This document shows positions 41,422 through 50,740 of a stretch of DNA of 57,843 nucleotides, one piece after another. Origin of the DNA: an uncultured bacterium (GTDB lineage Bacteria; Verrucomicrobiota; Lentisphaeria; Victivallales; UBA1829); contig URKJ01000031.1 in NCBI GenBank assembly GCA_900548385.1, forward strand, positions 1 to 57,843, written 5' to 3'. The position numbers were made by a program, and so were the translations under genes. Numbering within the stretch: the first letter of the stretch is position 1; each line of letters starts with the position of its first letter. The notes beneath the pieces are model-generated. The model was not told the DNA's origin and made no database searches. It saw nothing but the letters and a program-made list of their open reading frames with translations.

Positions 41422-43302
41422 TCAGATCGCCCGGATGCGGAAACGATAGGTCATATTATCGCCGAACCACATCGGGAAATTGGTTCCCCACACATTGTTG
41501 TACAGGTTGAAATGCACGCCGCCTTTCATCTGCGGAAGCTGATTATGAAAATTCAGCAGGGCAGGGGCTCCCGGAGCAACCAGCGGAGCATCAAAGTTTT
41601 CCAGCAGAACACGGTCGTCAATGATCATCTCCTCCACGGCGTGAAGTGTGCGCGCCCCCCGGCTGACCACGTCCGCCGGGTCGATATATTCGTCCATCTT
41701 CTTGAATTTGTAAGTGCATTTCGATTTCTGCGGAACCATGGAGAACCATGCCGCATGGGGAAGACGGTGCGGAACTTTACCGAACCATTTCAGGCGGATT
41801 TCCAAATAATCATCCTCATCCGGCAGGATGTAGTCGATTTCGATTCTGCGGAATCCGGGGTGATCGTTGGTGACGAACGTAATCCGCCGTCCATGTCCCC
41901 ATTCGGTTTTGTGGACTTTGCTCTCAAAACCTTCCAGCCGGATCTGTTTTGTGTCGGCGGGCATGTCCGGTTTGGTAAAGTCGCGGATTGCCCACGGTTC
42001 GTCCGGCAGTCGGAGATACTGCTGACGGAAGCGGTCATAATCGCTGCGGTTGAATGTTTCGTAAGTGAAGAGCGCGGAGCTTTTGAAGCGGAAACGGTTG
42101 GCTTTCATATAGATCGTATCCGCGGAAGCGTTCGATGGATTGAGTTCAAAACGGAAATATTTATTCTCGAACAGCAGATCGTTGGTGACGTTGCGTTTGA
42201 GATAGAGATCTTCCGCCGGACGCAGGCGCTTGACCGCCCGGAGAGCGTCAACGCCCTTGTCCGCGGGGAGTGTGAAAATCGTGTTTTTCAAAAGTTTCCG
42301 GCGTTCGCGCCAGGATGAGGCGAATTCACGCGCAGCGGCGGTCCGCAGTTTTTTCGGATCCCATGCTTTCGGAGCGTTGAAATGGGTTTTCTCGTCAAGC
42401 CCCCAGGTGTGTTCCGTGGTAAGAAGAAGCCCGCGTTCGAATTCTTCGCGTTCCGGGAAATCATCCCAGTCTTTCCGCAGACGGAGCAGTTCCCGGAAAT
42501 CCGCCACTTTTTTTGGGTCGGAACCGATACCGTGAATCCATGTGTCACCGATCTCTTTGGTGACGACCGGATATTTGTTTTTATGCTTCAACAGGCGTTC
42601 CGCCAGTTCGTCAAGCGTGGAGCTCCGGACCTGCGCTCCGCGATAACGGGCAAGAATCTCCTTAACCTGCTTCGGCGTGTGCGGTCCCTGATTGTCGCCG
42701 GTCATGCAGATGACAAATTCCTCACCGTCGATGGAGAGGGATGAACCATATTCTTTCTGATAGACCACGAGGATTTCATTGCCTTTGGAGTCTCTCCAAC
42801 GGAAAACGGGGGGAACATCGGGCATGGCGGAAGCGGGGTTGATACCGATGTGCAGCAATTTGATTCCCGCATCGGCAAGCGGGGCGATGATCCCACGGGT
42901 ATGACCGGGAACATCGGTCAGCTTCGCCGCGATGGTCTTTTTCTTGAATTTCCGGTCGAGCTGTGCGGAAATGGACGTCGCGAAACGATAGAGGGCGTCA
43001 TCCGCAAGTTCGCTGTGCATGGTGAACGGCAGAGCATGCCAGACAATATCGCCGCGCTTGATCGCGGCTTCCAGCTTTTTACGTTTTTCCTGATCGGCGG
43101 TTCTGAGATATTCGGAAATCAGCCACGAACCGACGGTCCATTTATACCGGAAATCGCCTGTCCGGACACTTTTCCGGAAGTAGTCGGCGGTTTTGATGGC
43201 GTCCCGTATGAAGCATTTGAAATATTTGTGAATGACATCTTCTGCCAGACCGGTAAAACCGACATCCAGATGAGTCTTGAAAATGAGATTGATTTTTTTC
43301 AT
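41422..43302 (-). CDS. DUF5054 (GH38-like) protein
   Basis: A 626-aa protein. The N-terminal part has a deacetylase/mannosidase-like seven-strand start (FKTHLDVGFTGLAEDVIHKY, with HLD as possible metal residues), an HALPFTMHSEL segment, and a VPGHTRGIIAPLADAGIK segment. The C-terminal half is beta-rich with a MVPQKSKCTYKFKKMDE region. I associate this with DUF5054, related to GH38 alpha-mannosidases. No signal peptide, so cytoplasmic. Alone on its strand, next to MFS and aldo/keto reductase genes in opposite orientation. Substrate unknown. Confidence 0.8.
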   Translation of the reverse strand: MKKINLIFKTHLDVGFTGLAEDVIHKYFKCFIRDAIKTADYFRKSVRTGDFRYKWTVGSWLISEYLRTADQEKRKKLEAAIKRGDIVWHALPFTMHSELADDALYRFATSISAQLDRKFKKKTIAAKLTDVPGHTRGIIAPLADAGIKLLHIGINPASAMPDVPPVFRWRDSKGNEILVVYQKEYGSSLSIDGEEFVICMTGDNQGPHTPKQVKEILARYRGAQVRSSTLDELAERLLKHKNKYPVVTKEIGDTWIHGIGSDPKKVADFRELLRLRKDWDDFPEREEFERGLLLTTEHTWGLDEKTHFNAPKAWDPKKLRTAAAREFASSWRERRKLLKNTIFTLPADKGVDALRAVKRLRPAEDLYLKRNVTNDLLFENKYFRFELNPSNASADTIYMKANRFRFKSSALFTYETFNRSDYDRFRQQYLRLPDEPWAIRDFTKPDMPADTKQIRLEGFESKVHKTEWGHGRRITFVTNDHPGFRRIEIDYILPDEDDYLEIRLKWFGKVPHRLPHAAWFSMVPQKSKCTYKFKKMDEYIDPADVVSRGARTLHAVEEMIIDDRVLLENFDAPLVAPGAPALLNFHNQLPQMKGGVHFNLYNNVWGTNFPMWFGDNMTYRFRIRAI

Positions 43303-43510
43303 GCACTCGTACCCTTTGTTTATAAATCCATCATCTGATAATTTACTCGTTTACTTCCGGTTTTACAAGTCTCTTTCTGCGAAAACAAACGATTATTTCA
43401 TATTCTGTCCCAGCTTTTTCCATGATATACGGAATTTGAAAGGATTTTGATTCAAAAAAATCTCATGAAAAACGGATTTTCCGGTAAAAAAGATTTTTGC
43501 AATTTTTTTA

Positions 43511-43540
43511 TTGATTGAGAGCTGCTCTAAGGTTTATATT
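43511..43540 (+). promoter_or_regulatory. Predicted promoter of the aldo/keto reductase gene
   Basis: TTGATT (43511-43516) and TATATT (43535-43540) with an 18-base spacer, 46 bases before the start codon. Fair match in an A+T-rich 283-base gap. Confidence 0.5.
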
Positions 43541-43585
43541 GTTTTCTGGAAAGGATTGAACATTCGATGAGAAAGGAGTTTTGAA

Positions 43586-44827
43586 ATGAACCGACGTGAA
43601 TTTCTGAAAAGCGCTTTTGCCGTTGCCGCTCTTGCACCGGTCACCCGTCTTGCGGCGAAAGCCGGAGCCGATGGAGACAAAACATCGGACATCCTGCAGG
43701 GGCGGATGATCACCCGCCGCCGTTATAAAAACACCGCACAGACGTTGCCGTTGCTGGGATTCGGCTGTATGCGGCTGCCGCAGTTGTCGCCGGACAGACC
43801 GGAAATTGATTACGGCACCGTCAAACAGATGATCGACCGGGCTATGAAAGCCGGATGCAACTACTTCGATACGGCCTACATGTATCACGACGGACGCAGC
43901 GAGCGCTGTCTCGGCGATCTGCTGAAAGCCTATCCGCGCGACTCCTATTATCTGACCGACAAGATGCCGGTATGGTTTGCCAGAGACGCCGCAGGGATCG
44001 AACGGATTTTCCGGGAACAGCTGGAGCGCTGCAGGACGGACTATTTCGATTTCTATATGCTTCATTCCCTGGATTCGGCGAACTGGGAACTGGCACAGAA
44101 ATATAAAGCCTGCGAATTTCTGGAGCGGATGAAAAAAGAAGGGAAGATACGGAGACTCGGATTCTCGTTCCATGATTCGCCGGAAGTCCTGCGGAAGATC
44201 GTCGATGCGCGGGAGTGGGATTTCGCACAGATCCAGCTCAATTATCTTGACTGGGAACTTTACCGTTCCCGTGAACAATATGAAATCCTGACCGGGGCGG
44301 GGATTCCGGTGATCGTGATGGAACCTCTGCGCGGAGGCGCGTTGGCAGCGTTGTCGCCGGATGCGTCGGACATTCTCCGGAAAGCTGATCCGCATTCAAG
44401 CAATGCCGCGTGGGCGTTCCGTTATGTGGCAAGCCTGCCGAACGTATTGTGCGTTCTTTCCGGCATGACCCTGCCGGAACATGTGGAGGACAATATCAGA
44501 ACATTCTCCCCGCTGAAGCCGCTGACGGAAAGCGAGCGCAAAACTCTGGATCAGGCTTTGGCGGCTTACCGGAAGCGTCTCGCTGTGCCGTGTACGGCAT
44601 GCCGTTATTGCATGCCCTGTCCGGCCGGGGTGGAAATTCCAAAAATTTTCGGGCTTTACAACCAGTATAAGATTTCCGGAAACAAATGGCTCTTTACGAA
44701 TAATTACAACGTTCTTCCGGAGGATGCAAAAATTGCTTCCTGCGTCAACTGCGGAAAATGTACGAAGCATTGTCCGCAGAAAATCCAGATTCCGGCGAAA
44801 TTGCGGAAAATCGCAAAGGAATTGTAA
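43586..44827 (+). CDS. Tat-exported aldo/keto reductase with 4Fe-4S domain
   Basis: A 413-aa protein. It has a Tat signal (NRREFLKSAFAVAALAP, residues 2-18), an aldo/keto reductase barrel with DTAYMYHDG, LTDKMPVW and YMLHSL (the Asp, Tyr, Lys and His of the catalytic site), and two C-terminal ferredoxin-type cysteine clusters (CTACRYCMPCP and CVNCGKCTKHCP). The ferredoxin part suggests electron transfer to or from an Fe-S partner. The family occurs in Bacteroidota and Lentisphaerota. AGAAAGGAG precedes the start. Confidence 0.93.
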   Translation: MNRREFLKSAFAVAALAPVTRLAAKAGADGDKTSDILQGRMITRRRYKNTAQTLPLLGFGCMRLPQLSPDRPEIDYGTVKQMIDRAMKAGCNYFDTAYMYHDGRSERCLGDLLKAYPRDSYYLTDKMPVWFARDAAGIERIFREQLERCRTDYFDFYMLHSLDSANWELAQKYKACEFLERMKKEGKIRRLGFSFHDSPEVLRKIVDAREWDFAQIQLNYLDWELYRSREQYEILTGAGIPVIVMEPLRGGALAALSPDASDILRKADPHSSNAAWAFRYVASLPNVLCVLSGMTLPEHVEDNIRTFSPLKPLTESERKTLDQALAAYRKRLAVPCTACRYCMPCPAGVEIPKIFGLYNQYKISGNKWLFTNNYNVLPEDAKIASCVNCGKCTKHCPQKIQIPAKLRKIAKEL

Positions 44828-44841
44828 CTTCCTGCCGGAAA

Positions 44842-45903
44842 TCAGCTGTTCAGGACAATCACTCTGGAGGGTTCGATAAAAAGCCGGAGTTCGGAGCCGG
44901 GAGTCCGGTGCGGCGGATCGGTCTCAAAGACCGTAACGGGATCGTTTTTGGAAAAGAAATGCCATTCCGTGCGGTCGCCGAGATAGGAGCCGTCTTTGAG
45001 AACGCAGGTGAATTCGTTCATGTCATCCGCGTTCTTTTCAAACCGGATATGTTCCGGGCGCATCATCAGTTCCACTTCCGTACCGATGGAGAGTTTGCCG
45101 AATGCGGAGGCGCGGAGGCGTCCGCAGGAACACTCCACTTCCGCCACGCCGTTTTCAAAAGCGGCGACTTTGCCGCGCAGGAAATTGGCGTCGCCAAGAA
45201 AACCGGCGACGAAATTGTTTACCGGACGGCGGTAAAGCTGATGCGGCGTGCCGAGCTGAACCAGATTCCCTTTATCAAGTACAGCGATGCGGTCCGCCAT
45301 GCTGAGAGCTTCGCGCCGGTCATGCGTGACGTAAACGGCTGTCACTCCGCGTTCCTTGCAGATCCGCCGGATTTCCAGCCGCATGGAGTCGCGCAGCCGG
45401 GCGTCGAGATTGGAAAGCGGTTCGTCAAGCAGAAGGACCGAGGGGTTCACCGCCAGTGCGCGGGCGAGGGCGACCCGCTGCTGCTGTCCGCCGGAAAGAG
45501 ACTGTATTTTACGGTCTGCACAGTCGGCGAGACGCACGAGTTCGAGCATTTCCGAAACCGTTTCCCGGATAGCCGCTTTCTTTTCCCCCTGAATCTGGAG
45601 TCCGAACGCGATGTTTTCAAAAACGTTCATGTGCGGCCAGAGGGCATAATTCTGAAAGACCATTGCGGCCTTGCGCTTTTCCGGCGGGAAACCGGTTATT
45701 TCGGTCCCGTCGAACAGGATTGACCCGGAATCCGGTTTCAGAAGCCCGGCAATGATCCGCAGCAGCGTGGATTTCCCGCATCCGGAAGAGCCCAGCAGGA
45801 AAAACAGTTCCCCGGAATGGATTGTCAGGTCAACCGGATTCAGCACTTTGACATTCTTGACGTAGGATTTCGAGATTCCCTTGATTTCAACAGTCGTTCC
45901 CAT
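44842..45903 (-). CDS. ABC transporter ATP-binding protein (MalK/FbpC type)
   Basis: A 353-aa protein. Walker A (GSSGCGKST, about 38-46), signature LSGGQQQRVALARAL at about 138, Walker B VLLLDEPLSNLDA at about 158-170, H-loop YVTHDRREAL and a C-terminal TOBE-type domain (about 245-350). It resembles ATPases of Fe3+, spermidine or sugar importers. No permease or binding protein is adjacent, so it is an orphan ATPase. It follows an HNH gene by one base. Confidence 0.93.
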   Translation of the reverse strand: MGTTVEIKGISKSYVKNVKVLNPVDLTIHSGELFFLLGSSGCGKSTLLRIIAGLLKPDSGSILFDGTEITGFPPEKRKAAMVFQNYALWPHMNVFENIAFGLQIQGEKKAAIRETVSEMLELVRLADCADRKIQSLSGGQQQRVALARALAVNPSVLLLDEPLSNLDARLRDSMRLEIRRICKERGVTAVYVTHDRREALSMADRIAVLDKGNLVQLGTPHQLYRRPVNNFVAGFLGDANFLRGKVAAFENGVAEVECSCGRLRASAFGKLSIGTEVELMMRPEHIRFEKNADDMNEFTCVLKDGSYLGDRTEWHFFSKNDPVTVFETDPPHRTPGSELRLFIEPSRVIVLNS

Positions 45904-45904
45904 A

Positions 45905-46207
45905 TTACAGCCCCAGTTTTTTCATGATTATTTCAGCAGGTGTGAGATATTTTTTTTCATTGTTGCATTCCTTGCAGCATGGAACGACATTCCCGCGGAC
46001 ACTTTTACCGCCGCGGACAACGGGAACGATATGATCCATCGTCAGTTCCTCCGGCGGGAATTTCCTGCCGCAGTAATGGCAGATTCCCCGTGCGAGCTCT
46101 CCGCGCCACCAGCCGGAATTCCGCAGTTCCCGCGCTTTCGCCCGTTCTCTGGCAACATGCGCATCGTCTTTCTGTATGTCGATCCAGTCGTCACCGGGCA
46201 TATTCAA
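45905..46207 (-). CDS. HNH endonuclease
   Basis: A 100-aa protein. CHYCGRKF at about 43-50 and CCKECNNEKK at about 76-85 form the zinc ribbon around the catalytic MDHIVPVVRGG (about 58-68), matching the HNH/McrA fold. The N-terminal 35 residues are charged. Start overlaps the TatD stop (ATGA). Similar small HNH proteins occur as stand-alone genes in many genomes, and their cellular role is often unknown. Confidence 0.88.
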   Translation of the reverse strand: MNMPGDDWIDIQKDDAHVARERAKARELRNSGWWRGELARGICHYCGRKFPPEELTMDHIVPVVRGGKSVRGNVVPCCKECNNEKKYLTPAEIIMKKLGL

Positions 46208-46989
46208 CTCCTTTTCACCCGCTGAAAAAGCGTTAAAGCGTTCCGGGTTGTCAAATCCGCGATCCGTTCCGCCGGGATTCCTTTCAATTCCGCCAGTTTA
46301 TGCGCCACCAGCGGCAGATATTCCGGCGTATTCGGCTTACCGCGGAATGGAACGGGCGCCAGATAGGGCGCATCGGTCTCCAGCAGAATACGGTCCTCCG
46401 GCATCTGCATGACGACTTCGCGGATATTGTCGGACCGCTTGAAAGTCAACATGCCGCCGACGCCGAAATATGCACCGAGTCCGGCAAACCGTTTCATCCA
46501 GTCCGGAGATCCCGCAAAACAGTGAACGACGAAGCGTCCGCCCTGTGCGGAAAAGGCGGAAAGTTCTTCAAAGCAGATCCGGTACGCATCGTCCGTGCCG
46601 TCCGCCGCCCGGCAGTGAATGATGGCGGGAACCTGATAACGGAGCGCAAGGCCGAGCATGGATTTTAAAACGGCTATTTGCTTTCCGAGTCCGGAAATCG
46701 AATAATAGGTGTCTATTCCGATTTCGCCGACCGCGCAGAAACGTGGATCGGAAGTGAAACGGTCGAATACGGATGGCTCGTATTGAAAGCCGTCCGCTTC
46801 ATGCGGATGGACTCCGGCGGCAAAAAATGTTCCGGCGTGACAGCGGGCAAAATCGCTCACCGTCAGCGAATCTTCATAACTTCCCGCGCATACGAGCAGG
46901 AAACGGACGCCCGCCTCCTGTGCGCGGCGGACGATCTCATGATTATCCTGCTCCTGAGAAAGATGCAGATGTGTGTCAAACAGTTCCAT
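46204..46989 (-). CDS. tatD: TatD-family metal-dependent DNase
   Basis: A 261-aa protein. I chose the ATG at 46989 (MELFDTHLHLSQ); an upstream in-frame extension to 47043 adds an A+T-rich leader and lacks a clear ribosome binding site, whereas AGGA lies upstream of the internal ATG. Metal ligands appear in the usual places: DTHLHL, GVHPHEAD, EIGID, IHCRAAD, VHCFAG and ETDAPYL. It is a 3'-5' exonuclease or hydrolase in DNA repair or turnover. First gene of an operon with the HNH and ABC-ATPase genes. Confidence 0.93.
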   Translation of the reverse strand: MELFDTHLHLSQEQDNHEIVRRAQEAGVRFLLVCAGSYEDSLTVSDFARCHAGTFFAAGVHPHEADGFQYEPSVFDRFTSDPRFCAVGEIGIDTYYSISGLGKQIAVLKSMLGLALRYQVPAIIHCRAADGTDDAYRICFEELSAFSAQGGRFVVHCFAGSPDWMKRFAGLGAYFGVGGMLTFKRSDNIREVVMQMPEDRILLETDAPYLAPVPFRGKPNTPEYLPLVAHKLAELKGIPAERIADLTTRNALTLFQRVKRS

Positions 46990-47101
46990 ATAAATCCTGA
47001 TTCCTTGTATCTTATAAATTATACGCTTTTTCACGAAAATCAACTTGAAAAGCCGGGGAAATGAACTTTATTATAGCTGAAATTCATTCAGGAGCCGTAT
47101 A

Positions 47102-48955
47102 ATGATGCGTTTTTTGCTGTTTTTTCTGCTGACCTGCGCCGCCGCATTTGCCGGAGAGCAGATTTTTCTGGAACCGGGAACACCGTTGTTCCGTGGACCC
47201 GAAATCGTCGGACCGCCCGCCGGGATCGTACCGGATCCCGGCATGCTGGTGGAAAAGACGGGGGAACGGCTTTATCATATTCATAAAAACGCTTTGGCTC
47301 ACCGGTTTGTCATGGAGGAGTTCCGGCTGAATCCACAAACGACGGCATGGACGACCCGGATGATGGGGACCGAACAGGAGAACGGGCGTTTTCTCCGTTA
47401 TTTCCCCATGCGTTCCCCGTTGCGGATGGCGTTCGGGACTCTGCTTGTATTCGGCGCCGCTCTTTGCGGATATTATTATTTCCGGAAACGCGATCCGTGG
47501 CTTCCGGCAATCGCCGTTCTGCTGCTCCAATGGGGAATCATGGCTTATATCACCGGATGTGTGCCGACTCTTTATTCACACCCGATAGACGAAACCCATT
47601 ATTTCAATGCGGCGCTGGATATTTCACAGGGGCGTTTCACGGGAATGCAATGGCGGTATACGATCGGCCTGCCGCTGATGTACGTTCCGTTTATCCTGCT
47701 GACCGGAGCAAAGGAGTATTATGATCTGGAAGTCCCGTATGTCCTGTTCAACGCATGGGTCTGGGGGCCGTTGTGCATGCTTCTGCTTTATGCCATTCTC
47801 CGCAAACTGGTGAAAAGCGATACGAAAGCGTTCTGCGCCGCAGTCCTGTTCCAGCTGATGGCGGTTTTTTACCAATATCAGGATCAGTGGGCGGAAAAAA
47901 TGGAGGACTGGGGACAGAATATCTATAAGTCGTTTTTCGCGTTTCCGACGTTGGATTTCTCTTACAATCTTTACACAAAATATACCATTCTGCATTTCAA
48001 TGCGCTCAGCGACACCCTTTCCACGCTGACGGTGCTCGGCTGTATTGCTCTGCTGCTTTACGGGAAAAACGGGTGGCGCAAACTGGTCACGGTTTCTCTT
48101 CTGTTCGGCTATGCCTGTCTGGTGCGTGTAAACAACATCTTTTTCGTTCCGCTGATCGCGTTTCTGCTGTTCTGGAATTTCCGGGAACAGTTGCGGAACC
48201 GGTGTTTTCTGTGCCGGTTCGTTTTGACCGGGGCGGCTTGTTATCTGGCTGTGTTTTCGCTTCAGCTGCTCATCAACCGGCTCCAGTTCGGTGATTTCCT
48301 CCGGTTCCCTTATTATCTGCATCCGGCGGAAGTGTACGCGGGGTTCCTGTGGCGGGTATTCCCGTATGGAATGGAATTTATTCTGTCCGTGAAGTTCGCC
48401 TATTTCGCGCTTGGTCTGACAGGACTCTGCCTGATGCGGGACCGGTTAACGCGGACTGTTTTCGGACTCTGGATTTTTCCGCTTCTGTTCTTCTTTGCGG
48501 GGTATCCGCAAATCGGCAACAATGTATCGCGGTTTCTGCTGTCGGTTCTGATCGTTCTTCCCGGCTGTATTTTCTGTACGGAGACTTTCGACCGCTCGTC
48601 TCTGCAGGAACGGCTTGCGGCGGCAGTCGCGGTTCTTCTGCCGCTGATGATTGCCGCACCATCCAATTATACGTTCCCGAGACTTTTGCAATGGGAGTTT
48701 CAGCGGTTTGAAAACGGTTTTCTGATCGTCAACATTCTGACCGTTCTCGCAGTGCTGACGTCCTGTGTGCTGGCGGTGGCCGTTCTGCGGAAAAAACGGC
48801 GGAAACTGCTGTTTCTGGGGCTGTTTCTGGGATTGTTCCTTGCGGGATCATGGCATTTGCTTTTTGCCATCTGCCTGTTTCTGTTCGGCCGGCTGATCGT
48901 GGACCTGTATCGGCTTCTGAACGGATATTTCAGGAAAACGGAACTTATTCCGTGA
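47102..48955 (+). CDS. Polytopic membrane protein, GT-C glycosyltransferase-like
   Basis: A 617-aa protein. Signal peptide or first membrane helix at residues 2-17 (RFLLFFLLTCAAAFAG), then about eleven further helices. An acidic motif after the second helix (PIDETHYFNAALDISQGRF at about 162-180) is typical of GT-C transferases, which have a DD, DE or ED pair in the first extracytoplasmic loop. I infer a polyprenyl-linked glycosyltransferase, with modest confidence; a related gene may be the 29602 C-terminal domain. Convergent with the deacetylase; the 3' ends overlap by 11 bases. Confidence 0.7.
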   Translation: MMRFLLFFLLTCAAAFAGEQIFLEPGTPLFRGPEIVGPPAGIVPDPGMLVEKTGERLYHIHKNALAHRFVMEEFRLNPQTTAWTTRMMGTEQENGRFLRYFPMRSPLRMAFGTLLVFGAALCGYYYFRKRDPWLPAIAVLLLQWGIMAYITGCVPTLYSHPIDETHYFNAALDISQGRFTGMQWRYTIGLPLMYVPFILLTGAKEYYDLEVPYVLFNAWVWGPLCMLLLYAILRKLVKSDTKAFCAAVLFQLMAVFYQYQDQWAEKMEDWGQNIYKSFFAFPTLDFSYNLYTKYTILHFNALSDTLSTLTVLGCIALLLYGKNGWRKLVTVSLLFGYACLVRVNNIFFVPLIAFLLFWNFREQLRNRCFLCRFVLTGAACYLAVFSLQLLINRLQFGDFLRFPYYLHPAEVYAGFLWRVFPYGMEFILSVKFAYFALGLTGLCLMRDRLTRTVFGLWIFPLLFFFAGYPQIGNNVSRFLLSVLIVLPGCIFCTETFDRSSLQERLAAAVAVLLPLMIAAPSNYTFPRLLQWEFQRFENGFLIVNILTVLAVLTSCVLAVAVLRKKRRKLLFLGLFLGLFLAGSWHLLFAICLFLFGRLIVDLYRLLNGYFRKTELIP

Positions 48956-49598
48956 GGAAATCCCGGACGCTCATCACGCGGAAGCCGTTTTCTTTCAGAT
49001 AATACATGTATTCAGCAAAACGGGGAAAATCGGTATTGACCCACGGATGAACGTATTCCGGCGTGCCGTGAAATACCAGACAGACCGCTTCTTCGCCGTC
49101 CGCACGGGCAACCGCATTCAAAAACAGCCGTTCATTGTTTCCCTGAATCGGAAAGGATGGCAGATTCATCCAGTCGTCGCGTTTCCGGTTGAACGTCCGC
49201 TGTTCGGTGGAACGGGCGGAACGGAACCCGCGCCGTTTCAGTGCCGGAACCGCATTTCCCGCGAACGGACCGCCGGGATAGGCGAAGCTGACGGGTGCCG
49301 GAATACCGATGGCGGTCAGATAACCGGTGAGAGAATCCAGTTCATGGCAGACCGCGGCTTCACCGCATTGGCGCAGATCCGGATGATTCCATGTATGATT
49401 GGCGATCTCAAACCCCATTTCATGAAGAGCTTTCAACTGTTCCGCCCAGAGCAGATGCGCCGAGTGTCTTTCCCGCCATGCCTCCGGAAAACGGCAGACG
49501 TAGAAAGTCGCCCCGAATCCATATTGAACAAGAAGCGGTGCCGCCAGTCCATACTGGCTTGTCACCGCATCGTCGAAAGTCAGAAGGATGTTTTTCAT
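48945..49598 (-). CDS. Polysaccharide deacetylase (CE4/NodB family)
   Basis: A 217-aa protein with the NodB motifs TFDDA (about residues 7-11), HTWNHPD (about 68-74), FAYPGG (about 105-110) and VFHGTPE (about 175-181). The aspartate and two histidines bind a metal, and the family removes N-acetyl groups from glycans or related amides. No signal peptide, so cytoplasmic. Last gene of the polyamine operon (start overlaps the nspC stop, ATGA), which makes an N-acetylpolyamine deacetylase role worth considering. Confidence 0.9.
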   Translation of the reverse strand: MKNILLTFDDAVTSQYGLAAPLLVQYGFGATFYVCRFPEAWRERHSAHLLWAEQLKALHEMGFEIANHTWNHPDLRQCGEAAVCHELDSLTGYLTAIGIPAPVSFAYPGGPFAGNAVPALKRRGFRSARSTEQRTFNRKRDDWMNLPSFPIQGNNERLFLNAVARADGEEAVCLVFHGTPEYVHPWVNTDFPRFAEYMYYLKENGFRVMSVRDFLTE

Positions 49599-50740
49599 GA
49601 AAGCCGCGACTTGAAGTCCTGATAACCGAAGCGGCGCAGAACCCTGTATTCGTTTATTTCCGGATCCCAGGTTGCGATCGAGGGAAGCTGGAGTCCGTTG
49701 AACGTATTGGTCTTTACCATTGTGTAATGCGCCATATCGCAGAAAATCAGCTTGTCGCCCGGTTTGAGCGGATGGTCAAACGAGTAGTCCCCGACCACAT
49801 CGCCGGCAAGACACGAGGCTCCCGCCAGACGATAGCGGTACGGCTTTTCGCCGGTCTGTCCGGCTCCGATCACGTTCGGACGGTACGGCATTTCCAGAAC
49901 GTCCGGCATGTGCGCGGCGGCGGACGTGTCCATGATTGCAATATCGAATTCATTGTGAACAATATCGAGCACGGTTCCGACCAGATATCCGGTATTCAGG
50001 GCAACCGCTTCTCCCGGTTCGAGATAGACTTCCACCGGGTAACGTTTCCGGAAATCCGAAATCAGACGGCAAAGCAGATCCACGTCATAATCCGGACGGG
50101 TGATATGGTGTCCGCCTCCGAAATTGATCCACTTCATCCGCGGAATCAGATCGCCGAATTTTTCTTCAAATGCGGCAAGCGTGCGTTCCAGCGAATCGGA
50201 ATTTTTTTCACAGAGCGTGTGAAAATGAAGCCCGGAAAACGGCGAGAGATCCTGACCTGTAAAATCCCTGCGGCGAATGCCGAGGCGGGAGCCGGGGGCG
50301 CAGGGATCATAGATCGGCACATCCGCTTCCGAGTGTTCCGGATTCACGCGCAGCCCGAATTCCACGCGGTCCGCATACTGCATCGCCAGCGGACGATACC
50401 TGTTCCATTGCGAAAACGAATTGAAAATGATGTGATCGCAAACCGGCAGCAGTTCGCGCAGATCGCGTTCGGAATACGCCGCGGCAAACGCATGGACTTC
50501 GCCGGGAAAACAATCGCGTCCCAGTTCAGCCTCGTGCGGAGAGCTTGCGCAGGTCCCGTGCAGAACCTTTGCAAGCATCGGGTAGACGCCGAACATGGAA
50601 AACGCTTTCTGTGCCAGCAGAATCTTTGCGCCTGTCCGCTTCTGCACGTCATCCAAAACGGCAAGATTGCGGCGGAGCAGGCTCAGATCAACGACGAAAC
50701 AGGGCGTTTCGATGGAATTCAGCGGCAGTCCGGCGTTCAT
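49595..50740 (-). CDS. nspC: Carboxynorspermidine/carboxyspermidine decarboxylase
   Basis: A 381-aa fold type III PLP enzyme. The ATG at 50740 overlaps the upstream stop (ATGA); a longer frame starts at 50761. Schiff-base Lys at about 45 (LLAQKAFSMF), the family HTLCEKNSDSLERT at about 148-161, FGGGHHITRPDYD, and FDIAIMDTSAAAHMPD near the end mark NspC. It decarboxylates carboxy(nor)spermidine to (nor)spermidine. Overlapping order after the dehydrogenase confirms the pathway. Confidence 0.95.
   Translation of the reverse strand: MNAGLPLNSIETPCFVVDLSLLRRNLAVLDDVQKRTGAKILLAQKAFSMFGVYPMLAKVLHGTCASSPHEAELGRDCFPGEVHAFAAAYSERDLRELLPVCDHIIFNSFSQWNRYRPLAMQYADRVEFGLRVNPEHSEADVPIYDPCAPGSRLGIRRRDFTGQDLSPFSGLHFHTLCEKNSDSLERTLAAFEEKFGDLIPRMKWINFGGGHHITRPDYDVDLLCRLISDFRKRYPVEVYLEPGEAVALNTGYLVGTVLDIVHNEFDIAIMDTSAAAHMPDVLEMPYRPNVIGAGQTGEKPYRYRLAGASCLAGDVVGDYSFDHPLKPGDKLIFCDMAHYTMVKTNTFNGLQLPSIATWDPEINEYRVLRRFGYQDFKSRLS

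Noticed and set aside
41422..43302. Considered as a classical alpha-mannosidase
   Set aside because: Only the start resembles GH38 and the rest does not; DUF5054 is the safer name.
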